From Hymenobacter sp. 15J16-1T3B (GTDB lineage Bacteria > Bacteroidota > Bacteroidia > Cytophagales > Hymenobacteraceae), in assembly GCF_020711235.1 (NCBI RefSeq), contig NZ_JAJFAV010000007.1, forward strand, positions 248,001 through 312,000: 64,000 nt of DNA. The letters are read 5' to 3'. This document shows, piece by piece, positions 23,931-32,542 of the stretch. Numbering within the stretch: the stretch's first letter is position 1; the number at the start of each line of letters is the position of its first letter. The translations under genes and the position numbers were made by a program. A model generated the notes under the pieces. The model had not been told where the DNA came from. It ran no database searches and worked only from the letters and a program-made list of their open reading frames with translations.

Positions 23931-24653
23931 TCAACGGTTAAGGCTTACTTCGCGACTTAGCGTCTGCCCTACCATCTGCGCGGGCCCTGCCGACGCCCGT
24001 TTCCCTTCCACGCGGAAGGCTTCGATGAGCAGCCCCAGGCACACCAGGAACAGCAGATCGATAACAGCCCCCAGCGGCACTTGCAGGTCGCGGCTGGTAG
24101 CCATGGGCATCAGCACGTAACCGGTGATGGAACCGGTCAAGTAGATCATCTGCCCACTGCTGACGTAAAACATGCCTTCGCGCAGCCCGATGCGGCGTTC
24201 GGGCATGTGTACCCATCGTTCGAAGTAGAACATGATCAGCACAACCAGCAGGATGGTTTCGGCCGTGTGGGCGTACACGTTCATTTCCCAAATGCCGCTG
24301 AGCACCGTGGCGTCGGCCACGGCTATGGCAGTGAAAGCGGCCCCGCCCAGCAGCCAGCGGCGGGGGTGTTGGGCCCCGAGAGCCAGGTAGTAGGCCCAGG
24401 CCAGCAGCAGCGTTTCGGCCAGCACGTCGATGTGATACATCGGCCGGTTATTATGCAGCACCTTGCGGCAAAACAGGTTGACGGGGGCCTCCAGGGACCA
24501 GAACAAACAATACCACCACACCGCCCGCATGGGGCTCGATAGTCGGTCCCAGCGGCGCCGGCCCATCACCGTGGGCACGATGATGCCGAAACTCCCCACG
24601 TAGTTGATGAGCATGTTCCAGTGGTCCAGCCACGGCGGCCATTCGAAACTCAT
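23931..24653 (-). CDS. Multi-pass membrane protein (paralogue 2), function unknown
   Basis: A 240-residue paralogue of the gene at 22757, with about seven hydrophobic helices and the same motif order: INYVGSFGIIVPTVMGRRRWDRL, YCLFWSLEAPVNLFCRKVLH, LAETLLLAWAYYLA, FYFERWV, and YLTGSITGYV. The end is a hydrophilic Lys/Arg-rich tail. It lies just after xseB in the same direction, but a functional link is doubtful. Function unknown. Confidence 0.72.
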   Translation of the reverse strand: MSFEWPPWLDHWNMLINYVGSFGIIVPTVMGRRRWDRLSSPMRAVWWYCLFWSLEAPVNLFCRKVLHNNRPMYHIDVLAETLLLAWAYYLALGAQHPRRWLLGGAAFTAIAVADATVLSGIWEMNVYAHTAETILLVVLIMFYFERWVHMPERRIGLREGMFYVSSGQMIYLTGSITGYVLMPMATSRDLQVPLGAVIDLLFLVCLGLLIEAFRVEGKRASAGPAQMVGQTLSREVSLNR

Positions 24654-24679
24654 AGTACCAACAACTCAGAAGCAAGTGG

Positions 24680-24913
24680 TTAGGCCTCGGCGTTGTCGTC
24701 TTCCTCGTCGAGGGCGTCGAACACGCGGTCGAGGGTGGCCTCGGCGGTGCGCAGGCGCTGCTTGCAGAAGCGGATCAGTTCGGCGGCGCGCTCGGCGCTG
24801 GCGGTCAGGTCGTCCACGTCGACGGATTCGGTTTCGAGGCGGCGCAGCAGCACTTCCAGCTCGGCAATGGCGTCGCGGTAGCTGCGGTCGGCGGCGGGTT
24901 GTTGGTCAGGCAT
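24680..24913 (-). CDS. xseB: Exodeoxyribonuclease VII small subunit
   Basis: A 77-residue helical protein matching XseB in length and motif: YRDAIAELEVLLRRLETESVDVDDLTASAERAAELIRFCKQRLRTAEATLDRVF, with the typical LE.L...LE pair of helices and an acidic C-terminus. Several small subunits bind each XseA to form the nuclease that degrades single-stranded DNA into oligonucleotides. It lies 45 bases downstream of xseA in the same direction. Confidence 0.92.
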   Translation of the reverse strand: MPDQQPAADRSYRDAIAELEVLLRRLETESVDVDDLTASAERAAELIRFCKQRLRTAEATLDRVFDALDEEDDNAEA

Positions 24914-24958
24914 GTCAGGCGGTAATCGGAGTCGTTAAGGAATATGCGGAAGCCGCTA

Positions 24959-26455
24959 TCAGAACGGCAGGCGCGGAGCGGCCGGGTTGATAACCTGCAC
25001 GGGCAAGGGGCCGGCGGGCAGCTGCAGCACGAGCACGGTGCCGGGGGGCGTGGCGGGCGTGAGCGGCTGCAGGCTGTCGGCGTGCAGGTAGCCGCGCCGG
25101 GCCAGCGGCACCGGGTCGAGGGCGGCGTGGCGGGTGGTGGCGGCCGAAAGGGCCAGGGCGTGGCGGGCGGTGGCGCGCACGGCCGCCAGCTCCAGCTCGT
25201 AGCGCTGGCGCAGCAGGGCCTCGCGGCGGCGCTGGTGCTGGCGCCGGCAGCGCCGCAGCAGCTCGCGGCCGAGGTGGCGCACGTACTGGCGTTGGCGCTC
25301 CACGGCTCGGCGGGCGGTGCGCTGCAACTGGTGGCGCTGGGCGGTGAGCTGCCGGGCTTCGCGTTGCAAGGCCTCGCGCGGGGCGTCGGTAGCGCGGCGC
25401 AGGCGCTGGCGCAGCACCGTTTGCTCGGCGGCGAGGCGGCCCTGGCTGGCCTGCACCAGCTGCCGGCCCAGGCGCTCCAGCCCGGCGCCGTACTGGGCCA
25501 GTTGCTGCAGCATCAGCTCGTGAATGCGCACGCCGTAGCCGTCGAAGGCCGCGTCGAGCCGGGCGAGGCGCTCGACCAGAAAAATGGCCACGGCCGTGGG
25601 CGTTTTGAGCGAGGTGTGGGCGGCGAGGTCCACCACGGCTTCGTCGCGGTCGTGGCCGATGCCGGTGAGCACCGGCAGCGGAAACGCCCCCACGGCCGCG
25701 GCAAGGCCGAAGTCATCGAAGCACAGCAGGTCGGTGCGGGAGCCGCCGCCGCGGATGATGACCACTGCATCGAAGGCCGTCCGCTCGCGCCGGATCATAT
25801 CCAGCGCGGCCAACATGCTGGCCGGGGCATCTTGGCCCTGCATCTGAGCCGGGAACAGGGCCACCTCGAAGGCGTAAGGCGCTTCTTCCAGCTGGCGCAC
25901 GAAGTCCTGCCAGCCCGCCGCCGTGGCCGACGACACCACCGCCAGCCGCTGCGGGGCCAGCGCCAGGGGCAGGCGCTTGTTGCGTTCCAGCAAGTCGCGC
26001 TCCTTAAGCTTGGCAATAGTTTCGGCGCGCTGCCGGGCCAGGTCGCCCACGGTATAGGAGGCGTCGAGGGCAATGACGTCGAGGCTGAGGCCGTACTGCT
26101 CGTGGAAGCGCACCTGGCAGCGGGCCAGCACCCGCAGGCCGGCGCGCAGTTCCTGCCCGGTTTGCTCCTCAAAATGCGGCCCGAGCACCTCGTAGCGGGT
26201 GCGCCAGATGGTGGCCCGCACCTGGGTGCGCACCTCGGCGCCGCCGGGGCCGGCCGCGGGGTCGGTGAGGGTAAGGTAGCAGTGGCCGGCGCCGAAGCGC
26301 GGCAAGGTGATTTCGGCAATTTCGGCCGTCACCCAGTAGGCGTCGTCGAAGGCGAGGTGCAGCACGTCGCGCACGCGGCGCAGCAGCTCGGCCAGGGGCA
26401 CGGGTGCCGGCGGCAGCAGCGGAGTGGCGGTACGGCGGGGACTACGGGGAGGCAT
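24959..26455 (-). CDS. xseA: Exodeoxyribonuclease VII large subunit
   Basis: The 498-residue catalytic subunit of exonuclease VII. An N-terminal OB-fold (VLHLAFDDAYWVTAEIAEITLPRFGAGHCYLTLTD) is followed by the catalytic domain with LAVVSSATAAGWQDFVRQL, VVIIRGGGSRTDLLCFDDF, PVLTGIGHDRDEAVVDLAAHTSLKTPTAVA, the family's diagnostic blocks. A long Arg/Gln-rich coiled coil follows, then the C-terminal barrel-like strand segment. It is followed by xseB, as in many genomes, and both act in DNA repair and mismatch processing. Confidence 0.95.
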   Translation of the reverse strand: MPPRSPRRTATPLLPPAPVPLAELLRRVRDVLHLAFDDAYWVTAEIAEITLPRFGAGHCYLTLTDPAAGPGGAEVRTQVRATIWRTRYEVLGPHFEEQTGQELRAGLRVLARCQVRFHEQYGLSLDVIALDASYTVGDLARQRAETIAKLKERDLLERNKRLPLALAPQRLAVVSSATAAGWQDFVRQLEEAPYAFEVALFPAQMQGQDAPASMLAALDMIRRERTAFDAVVIIRGGGSRTDLLCFDDFGLAAAVGAFPLPVLTGIGHDRDEAVVDLAAHTSLKTPTAVAIFLVERLARLDAAFDGYGVRIHELMLQQLAQYGAGLERLGRQLVQASQGRLAAEQTVLRQRLRRATDAPREALQREARQLTAQRHQLQRTARRAVERQRQYVRHLGRELLRRCRRQHQRRREALLRQRYELELAAVRATARHALALSAATTRHAALDPVPLARRGYLHADSLQPLTPATPPGTVLVLQLPAGPLPVQVINPAAPRLPF

Positions 26456-26898
26456 GCAACCTGCAAGGTACGGATGAATGCGTGGATGCCGGAATGCACA
26501 GCTATGCGTGTGGGCAGATAACAGACAAGCCGCTAACCCGGATTCTCATCCGTAGCCCTGGCCCAGGACCTTACTTCTGCCCTGCTCCGCCTCGCCCTAC
26601 TACGAGCAAACGTTGTTGCCGCCGGCTGAAATACCGACGCGCAGCCGCCGCGGCCCTGGCGGAAGAACGTGCTGATGGCGGCGCTTCCCCGTTAGTACGA
26701 GGCGCGAGCAAGGGCCTTCGGCCGCGCCTCCGAATGACGGGCTTGGCTACTCAGCTGCTGCCCTATTCGCATCCGTACCGCCGTTGCTGCGCAAATCCCA
26801 TACTCGGCCGTTTCAACCCAGACGCCGGGGCCGCCGTAGGAACCGCAGTTGCCGCTCGAAGCCTCACCTACCATTCTCACCCAAAACACCCGCACATC
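26456..26898. other. Divergent intergenic region with a repeat-end remnant
   Basis: This 443-bp gap separates the divergent xseA and DUF892 genes. It has no supported coding sequence: the frame open upstream of 26899 is low-complexity and lacks a start. It contains a single repeat end at 26697-26741 and must hold the promoters of both flanking genes. Confidence 0.5.
26697..26741. repeat. One-ended remnant of a repeat element
   Basis: Read on the minus strand, this begins CCCGTCATTCGGAGGCGCGG and continues CCGAAGGCCCTTGCTCGC, resembling the GTCATnCnGAGCGnAGC...GAAGG ends of the repeat families here. I find no partner end or central hairpin nearby. It is the only repeat-like end not between convergent genes. 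Confidence 0.4.
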
Positions 26899-27402
26899 AT
26901 GAGTTTCTTTGAAGGCAAGCTCAATTCCCTGGACGACCTGTTCGCCGAACAGCTGAAAGACTTGTACAGCGCCGAAAACCAGTTGGTGAAGGCCCTCCCG
27001 ATGATGGCCCAGGAAGCCAGCGACCCGCGCCTGCGCGAGGCGTTTCAGATGCACCTGCAGGAAACGCAGGATCAGGTGTCGCGCCTGGAGCAAATCGGCC
27101 GCAGCCTGAGCCTGGACCTGGGCGGGCACACCTGCAAGGCCATGCAGGGGCTGGTGGCCGAGGGCAAGGAAACCCTGAGCGAAGACGCCACCCCCGAGGT
27201 GAAGGACGCCGCCCTGATTGCCGCCTCGCAGCGCATCGAGCACTACGAAATATCGGGCTACGGCACGGCGCGGCACTTTGCCGAGCGCCTGGGCCACGCC
27301 GAAGCGGCGGCGCTGCTCTCGCAAACGCTGCAGGAAGAGCAACTCACTGACACCAAGCTGAATGATTTAGCCAAAGGCTACATCAACCAGCGCGCTATGT
27401 AA
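26899..27402 (+). CDS. DUF892 (YciE/YciF-type) ferritin-like protein
   Basis: A 167-residue four-helix-bundle protein of the YciF group: SLDDLFAEQLKDLYSAENQLVKALPMMAQEA, MHLQETQDQVSRLEQI, and IAASQRIEHYEISGYGTARHFAERLG carry the Glu/His residues that form a di-iron site in the ferritin-like family. Members are stress-induced (osmotic and general stress in enterobacteria), but their reaction is unknown. The ATG at 26899 is chosen because the domain begins immediately after MSFFEGKLN. A strong terminator follows. Confidence 0.9.
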   Translation: MSFFEGKLNSLDDLFAEQLKDLYSAENQLVKALPMMAQEASDPRLREAFQMHLQETQDQVSRLEQIGRSLSLDLGGHTCKAMQGLVAEGKETLSEDATPEVKDAALIAASQRIEHYEISGYGTARHFAERLGHAEAAALLSQTLQEEQLTDTKLNDLAKGYINQRAM

Positions 27403-27442
27403 CGCCGTATACTGCCCGGCGCACGGCCGGGCCGCCCTTTCT

Positions 27443-27477
27443 CCAAAAAAAGCCTGCAACGCGCAGGCTTTTTTTGG
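27443..27477 (+). terminator. Terminator after the DUF892 gene
   Basis: Stem AAAAAAAGCCTGC / GCAGGCTTTTTTT with loop AACGC; A7 and T7 tracts on the two sides make it effective in either direction. Confidence 0.9.
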
Positions 27478-27605
27478 GTCTACTGGACTTGTCCGTGAAC
27501 TGGCCGGGTGTTTGCGCGCCCGGCAACTTTCCGCCGGGTTTCGGCTGTTGTGCCTGGTCGGCCCGGCAGCAAGCCCGGCCGTTCTGCTTTTCTATACCTC
27601 TTGTC

Positions 27606-28754
27606 ATGCCCCAAACCGAGCCGTTAACCGACTCCCCAAACGTTCACCACGAAACCAGCGGCCCCGAAGAACCCCGCTCCGGCGGCGCGTGGCGCTGGTG
27701 GCTGCTGGCCGCCGCGGTGGTGGCGGTGCTGGCCTTCGTCAAAATCAAGTACTTCCCCTCGCAGTCGGCCGAAGGCGGCAAGGGCGGCGGCAAAGGAGCC
27801 GCGGGCGGCGGGCCGGTGCCCGTGCAGGTGTACGTGGTTAAGCCCACCAAGCTCACCGACGCCGTGGCCGCCACCGGCTCGGTGCTGGCCGACGAGCAGG
27901 TGACCGTGCGCAGCGAAATCAACGGGCGCATCACCAGCCTGAACTTCCAGGAAGGCCAGCCGGTGCGCAAGGGCCAGCTGCTGCTGACCATCAACGCCGA
28001 CGAAATCCAAGCCCAGCTGCAGAAGCTGCGCTACAACATCAAGCTCTACGCCGACCAGGAAAAGCGCCAGCGCACCCTGCTCGAAAAAGAGTACATCAGC
28101 GCCCAGGAGTACGAACAGTCGAACAATGCTCTGCTCACGGCCCAGGCCGATTTGCGCCTCCTGCAGGCCCAGCTGGCCAAAGCTTACGTGCGGGCCCCGT
28201 TCAACGGCGTGGTGGGGCTGCGCTCGGTGTCGGTGGGCGCCTACGTATCGCCGAACTCGCCCATCACCACCGTGTCGCGGGTGTCGCCGGTGAAGGTAGA
28301 CTTCGCCGTACCGGGCCGCTACGCCTCGGCCGTGAAAGTGGGCGACCAGGTGCAGGTGCTCGACGAAGCCTCGAACAAGAAGTACACCGCCAAGGTCTAC
28401 GCCATCAACCCGCAGATCGACCCGACCTCGCGCACGCTCTCGGTGCGGGCCATCTACCCCAACAGCCAACAGGAGCTGCGCCCCGGCGCCTTCGTGCGGG
28501 TGAACCTGCAGATCGGGCAGGTCGACGAGGCCATTCAGATTCCGACCGAGTCGGTGTCGCCGGAAGCCTCGGGCTACATCGTGTACAAAGTAGTGAAGGG
28601 CAAGGCCGAGCGGCAGCCGGTCAAGATTGGGATTCGCTCGGAAAGCCTGATTCAAATTACCGACGGCTTGGCCCAGGGCGACACGATTCTGCGCACCGGC
28701 ATCCTGCAAGTGAAGCCCGGCGACAAGGTGAAGATTCAGAAAAGCAACCCCTAA
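27606..28754 (+). CDS. RND efflux periplasmic adaptor (membrane-fusion protein)
   Basis: A 382-residue adaptor that links an inner-membrane RND pump to an outer-membrane channel. A single membrane anchor is at about 29-47 (WRWWLLAAAVVAVLAFVKI). Then come a Gly-rich linker, the lipoyl half-motif (LNFQEGQPVRKGQLLLTINADE), a helical hairpin (coiled coil, YADQEKRQRTLLEKEYISAQEYEQ) and beta-barrel (VKVDFAVPGRYASAVKVGDQVQV) domains. The ATG at 27606 is preferred; the frame continues upstream without a good start. It is the first gene of the efflux operon with the pump at 29334 and TolC at 32543. Confidence 0.93.
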   Translation: MPQTEPLTDSPNVHHETSGPEEPRSGGAWRWWLLAAAVVAVLAFVKIKYFPSQSAEGGKGGGKGAAGGGPVPVQVYVVKPTKLTDAVAATGSVLADEQVTVRSEINGRITSLNFQEGQPVRKGQLLLTINADEIQAQLQKLRYNIKLYADQEKRQRTLLEKEYISAQEYEQSNNALLTAQADLRLLQAQLAKAYVRAPFNGVVGLRSVSVGAYVSPNSPITTVSRVSPVKVDFAVPGRYASAVKVGDQVQVLDEASNKKYTAKVYAINPQIDPTSRTLSVRAIYPNSQQELRPGAFVRVNLQIGQVDEAIQIPTESVSPEASGYIVYKVVKGKAERQPVKIGIRSESLIQITDGLAQGDTILRTGILQVKPGDKVKIQKSNP

Positions 28755-28798
28755 CGGCCGCTTCTTCCTTGCTGTTCGCCCCCGAAACGCCCCCGTTG

Positions 28799-29254
28799 AT
28801 GAACGTCCCCGCTCCTATTACCGTTAGCGAAGTCCTCTTCCGCCCCGCCGCAGCCGCCGACGCGGAGGCGCTGGCCGGGTTGATTGGCTCTATCGGCTAC
28901 CCCACCGAGGCCGCCGTGCTGCGCCGGCGCTTGGCCCACCTCACGGCCGCCGGCGACCAAGTGCTGGTGGCGGATTTGCAAGGCCGGGTGGTGGGCTACG
29001 CGCATTTGCACCAGATGCCCTTCCTGCACCGCGCCCCTGACGGCCGCGTGGTGACGCTGGCCGTGGCCGAAGAGCTGCGCAGCCAGGGCCTGGGCCGGCG
29101 CCTGCTGCAGGAGGCCGAGCGGGTGCTGCGCGAGTGGGGCTGCGGGCGCGTGGAAATCACCAGCGGCTTCTCGCGCGAGGCGGCGCACCGCTTTTACCTG
29201 CGCGAGGGCTACCAGGAACAGTCCAAGCGCTTCGTGAAGCTGCTCGGCGGCTGA
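28799..29254 (+). CDS. GNAT-family N-acetyltransferase inside the efflux operon
   Basis: A 151-residue acetyltransferase: LFRPAAAADAEALAGLIGSIGYPT at the N-terminus, VVTLAVAEELRSQGLGRRLLQEAE with the acetyl-CoA loop RSQGLG, and VEITSGFSREAAHRFYLREGYQEQ at the C-terminus. These are the standard GNAT motifs, and the architecture resembles aminoglycoside or small-amine acetyltransferases, but the substrate is not known. The gene lies between the adaptor and pump genes, 44 and 79 bases from each, so it is probably in the same operon. The ATG at 28799 is preferred to one 30 bases upstream. Confidence 0.85.
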   Translation: MNVPAPITVSEVLFRPAAAADAEALAGLIGSIGYPTEAAVLRRRLAHLTAAGDQVLVADLQGRVVGYAHLHQMPFLHRAPDGRVVTLAVAEELRSQGLGRRLLQEAERVLREWGCGRVEITSGFSREAAHRFYLREGYQEQSKRFVKLLGG

Positions 29255-29333
29255 TGTTTCGGCCGCCCTTCCCTTGCCGAAGTATCTCCGGCCGCCTCGT
29301 TTTTCCCAATAGAACCTACCGCAGTTTGCTGCT

Positions 29334-32300
29334 ATGAGTATATCCTCCACCAGTATCGACCGGCCCGTACTGGCCATCGTGATGAGCGTGGTCATCGTGC
29401 TCTTCGGCGTGATTGGCTACCGCTACCTCTCGGTGCGCGAGTACCCCAGCGTCGATCCGCCCATCATCACCGTGAGCGGCTCCTACACCGGCGCCTCGGC
29501 CGACGTGATTCAGTCGCAGGTGACCGAGCCGCTGGAAGAAGGCATCAACGGCATTGCCGGCATCAAAAACCTCACGTCCACCTCGCGCGACGGCCGCTCC
29601 AACATCACCGTGGAGTTTGACCTCGAAGCCGACCTGGAAACGGCCGCCAACGACGTGCGCGACAAGGTGTCGAGCGTGCAGGGCCGCCTGCCCCGCGACA
29701 TGGACCCGCCCACCGTCACCAAGGCCAACGCCGACTCGCAGCCCATCATGATGGTGTACCTCAGCTCCGACAAGCGCAGCCTGCTGGAGCTGACCGACTA
29801 CGCCGTGAACGTGCTCAAGGAGCGGATTCAGACCATCCCGGGTGTGTCGGAAGTGCGCGTGTTCGGGGAGCGGCGTTACTCCATGCGCCTCTGGCTCGAC
29901 CCGGTGAAGCTTACCGCCCTGCGCGTGTCGCCGACGGAGGTGCAGCAGGCGCTGACGCGCGAAAACGTGGAGCTGCCCTCCGGCTCGGTGCAGGGCAGCA
30001 GCACCCAGCTCACGCTGCGCACCATGGGCCGCCTGAGCACCGAGGCCGACTTCAACAACCTCATCTTGCGCCGCGACTCCACCTCGCTGATTCGCCTCAG
30101 CGACGTGGGCTACGCCGAGCTGTACCCCGAAAACGACCAGACCCTGTTTCGCGTCAACGGCGTGCCGCAGGTGGGCGTGGCCGTGATTCCGCAGCCGGGC
30201 TCGAACCAGATTGAAATTGCCGACGCGTTCAACAAGCGCCTGACGCAGCTGCGTACCGACTTGCCAAAGGACCTGAAAATCCAGCCGGGCTTCGACAATT
30301 CGCAGTTCGTGCGCAAGTCCTTGAATGAGGTGAAGCACACCATCTTCGAGGCCTTCGTGCTCGTGGTGGTCATCATCTTCCTCTTCCTGCGCGACTGGCG
30401 CAGCACCATCATCCCGATGGTGGCCATTCCGGTGTCCTTGGTGGGTATTTTCTTCGTGATGTACCTGCTGAACTTCTCGGTGAACGTGCTCACCACCCTG
30501 GCCATCGTGCTGGCCATTGGTCTGGTAGTCGACGACGCCATTGTGGTGCTCGAAAACATTTACTCGCGCATCGAGGCGGGCGAAGAACCCATGGAAGCGG
30601 CCCACAAGGGCTCCAACGAAATCTTCTTCGCCATCATTTCCACCACGGTGGTGCTGGCGGCGGTATTCTTGCCGGTGGTATTTCTCTCGGGCATCACCGG
30701 CCGCCTGTTCCGCGAGTTTGGCATCGTGGTGGCCGGCTCGGTGCTGATTTCGGCCTTCGTGTCGCTGACCCTGACGCCGATGATGTCGTCGCGGCTGCTT
30801 AAGCGCAGCGAGACGCACAACTGGTTTTACCGCAAAACCGAGCCCTTCTTCGAGAAGCTCACCAACGGCTACAAGCACAGCCTGGAAAGCTTCCTGGCGA
30901 ACCGCATCTGGGCCTGGCTGATGGTGGCGGCCACCATTGGCGGCATCGCGTTTTTCATCAAGGCCATTCCCTCGGAGCTGGCCCCGATTGAGGACCGCTC
31001 GCGCGTGAACATCAGCGCCACAGCCCCGGAAGGCTCCTCGTTCGAATTCATGGACGCATACATGAGCCAGATGCAGCAGGCGGCCATGGACTCGGCCGGC
31101 GCGAACATGAGCAGCACCTACGCCGTGACCTCGCCGGGCTCGGGCTCGGGCGCCAACTCCGGCATTGCCCGCGTGCTGCTGGTGGATCCGGACGCGCGGA
31201 AAATGACCCAGCAGCAACTCGCCGACAAGCTTAGCGGCATGGTGAAGAAGTTCTCCGCGGCCCGCGCCTCGGTGTCGCAGGACCAGAGTATTGGCGGCGG
31301 CGGCGGGGGTGGCGGCGGGGGCGGTGGCCTGCCGGTGCAGTTCGTGGTGCAAAACCAGGACTTCGAGAAGCTGCGCGAAATCGTGCCCAAGTTTCTGGCC
31401 GCGGCCCAGGCCGACCCGACCTTTCAGTTCGCCGACGTGAACCTGAAGTTCAACAAGCCCGAGCTGCGCATCATCATCGACCGGGAAAAAGCACAGTCGC
31501 TGGGTGTGTCGGTGCAGGACATTTCGCAGACCCTGCAGGCCGGCCTCTCGGGCCAACGCTACGGCTACTTCCTGCGGGAGGGCAAGCAGTACCAGATCAT
31601 CGGGCAGGTGGCCCGCGAGGACCGCAACCAGCCCCTGGACGTGCGCCTGCTCTCGGTGAAAAACAACCGCGGCGAGCAAGTGCAGCTCGATAACGTGGTG
31701 CGCCTGGTGGAAAGCAGCACCCCGCCGCAGCTCTACCGCTTCAACCGCTACAACGCGGCCACGTTCTCGGCTTCCCTGGCCAAGGGCAAGACCGTGGGCG
31801 ACGGTATTGCCGCCATGCAGGCCATTGCCGACAAGCTGCTCGACGACACGTACTCCACCGAGCTGGCCGGCACCTCCCGCGACTTCCAGGAAAGCTCCTC
31901 CTCGCTGGTGTTTGCCTTCGGCCTGGCGCTGCTGCTGATTTACCTCACGCTGGCGGCGCAGTTCGAGAGCTTTAAGGACCCGGCCATCATCATGGTGACG
32001 GTGCCGCTGGCCCTGGCCGGGGCGCTGCTGAGCCTGTGGTACTTCAACCAGACGCTCAACATCTTCTCGCAGATTGGCATCATCATGCTCATCGGCCTGG
32101 TGACCAAAAATGGCATCCTCATCGTGGAGTTTGCCAACCAGCGGGCCGAGCAGGGCGTGCATTACCTCGAAGCGCTGGTAGAAGCCGCTGCCACCCGCTT
32201 CCGCCCCATTCTGATGACCTCGCTGTGCGCCATTCTCGGCATCATGCCCATTGCCATTGCCACCGGCGCCGGCGCCCTGAGCCGCCGCGCCATGGGCATC

Positions 32301-32462
32301 GGCGTGGTGGGCGGCCTGGTGTTTGCCACCGGCCTGACGCTCTACATCGTACCGGTGATGTACTCGTACTTCGCCACGGCCAAGAAAAAGCACGCCAAGC
32401 CCGCGCCCAGCGAGGATACCAGCAAGCACGCCGAGCCGGCCGAACCGGCTTTGGCGCACTAA
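29334..32462 (+). CDS. RND efflux pump, hydrophobe/amphiphile family (AcrB-like)
   Basis: A 1042-residue inner-membrane pump of the HAE1 group that exports drugs or other amphiphiles using the proton gradient. SISSTSIDRPVLAIVMSVVIVLFGVIGY is the first membrane segment, followed by the porter domain (YPSVDPPIITVSGSYTGASADVI) and the second repeat. TM4 has LAIVLAIGLVVDDAIVVLENI, where the Asp-Asp pair is the proton relay. The length and 12-helix plan match AcrB. A run of 12 glycines at 654-665 lies in a surface loop of the second periplasmic repeat. It is co-directional with the adaptor and TolC genes. Confidence 0.95.
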   Translation: MSISSTSIDRPVLAIVMSVVIVLFGVIGYRYLSVREYPSVDPPIITVSGSYTGASADVIQSQVTEPLEEGINGIAGIKNLTSTSRDGRSNITVEFDLEADLETAANDVRDKVSSVQGRLPRDMDPPTVTKANADSQPIMMVYLSSDKRSLLELTDYAVNVLKERIQTIPGVSEVRVFGERRYSMRLWLDPVKLTALRVSPTEVQQALTRENVELPSGSVQGSSTQLTLRTMGRLSTEADFNNLILRRDSTSLIRLSDVGYAELYPENDQTLFRVNGVPQVGVAVIPQPGSNQIEIADAFNKRLTQLRTDLPKDLKIQPGFDNSQFVRKSLNEVKHTIFEAFVLVVVIIFLFLRDWRSTIIPMVAIPVSLVGIFFVMYLLNFSVNVLTTLAIVLAIGLVVDDAIVVLENIYSRIEAGEEPMEAAHKGSNEIFFAIISTTVVLAAVFLPVVFLSGITGRLFREFGIVVAGSVLISAFVSLTLTPMMSSRLLKRSETHNWFYRKTEPFFEKLTNGYKHSLESFLANRIWAWLMVAATIGGIAFFIKAIPSELAPIEDRSRVNISATAPEGSSFEFMDAYMSQMQQAAMDSAGANMSSTYAVTSPGSGSGANSGIARVLLVDPDARKMTQQQLADKLSGMVKKFSAARASVSQDQSIGGGGGGGGGGGGLPVQFVVQNQDFEKLREIVPKFLAAAQADPTFQFADVNLKFNKPELRIIIDREKAQSLGVSVQDISQTLQAGLSGQRYGYFLREGKQYQIIGQVAREDRNQPLDVRLLSVKNNRGEQVQLDNVVRLVESSTPPQLYRFNRYNAATFSASLAKGKTVGDGIAAMQAIADKLLDDTYSTELAGTSRDFQESSSSLVFAFGLALLLIYLTLAAQFESFKDPAIIMVTVPLALAGALLSLWYFNQTLNIFSQIGIIMLIGLVTKNGILIVEFANQRAEQGVHYLEALVEAAATRFRPILMTSLCAILGIMPIAIATGAGALSRRAMGIGVVGGLVFATGLTLYIVPVMYSYFATAKKKHAKPAPSEDTSKHAEPAEPALAH

Positions 32463-32542
32463 CCAGTCGAAAGCTTCGCTGCTCCGTTGAGGGGCGGGGC
32501 TTTCCAGTCACCTTTTAGCTTCGATTTCGCAAGCTTCCCCGA

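Noticed and set aside
26404-26898. A longer N-terminus for the DUF892 protein starting at 26404
   Set aside because: The extra 165 residues are low-complexity, include the repeat remnant, and have no family similarity; the domain starts at 26899.
31293-31328. GGC-type short tandem repeat as a CRISPR or satellite
   Set aside because: It is an in-frame glycine run inside a coding gene with no spacers, so it is not an array.
29316-32459. An antisense frame of 1047 codons opposite the RND pump gene
   Set aside because: It covers the pump gene almost exactly, is rich in His, Arg, Gly and Ala, and has no domain. GC-rich third positions keep the opposite strand open. The plus-strand frame has clear pump motifs.
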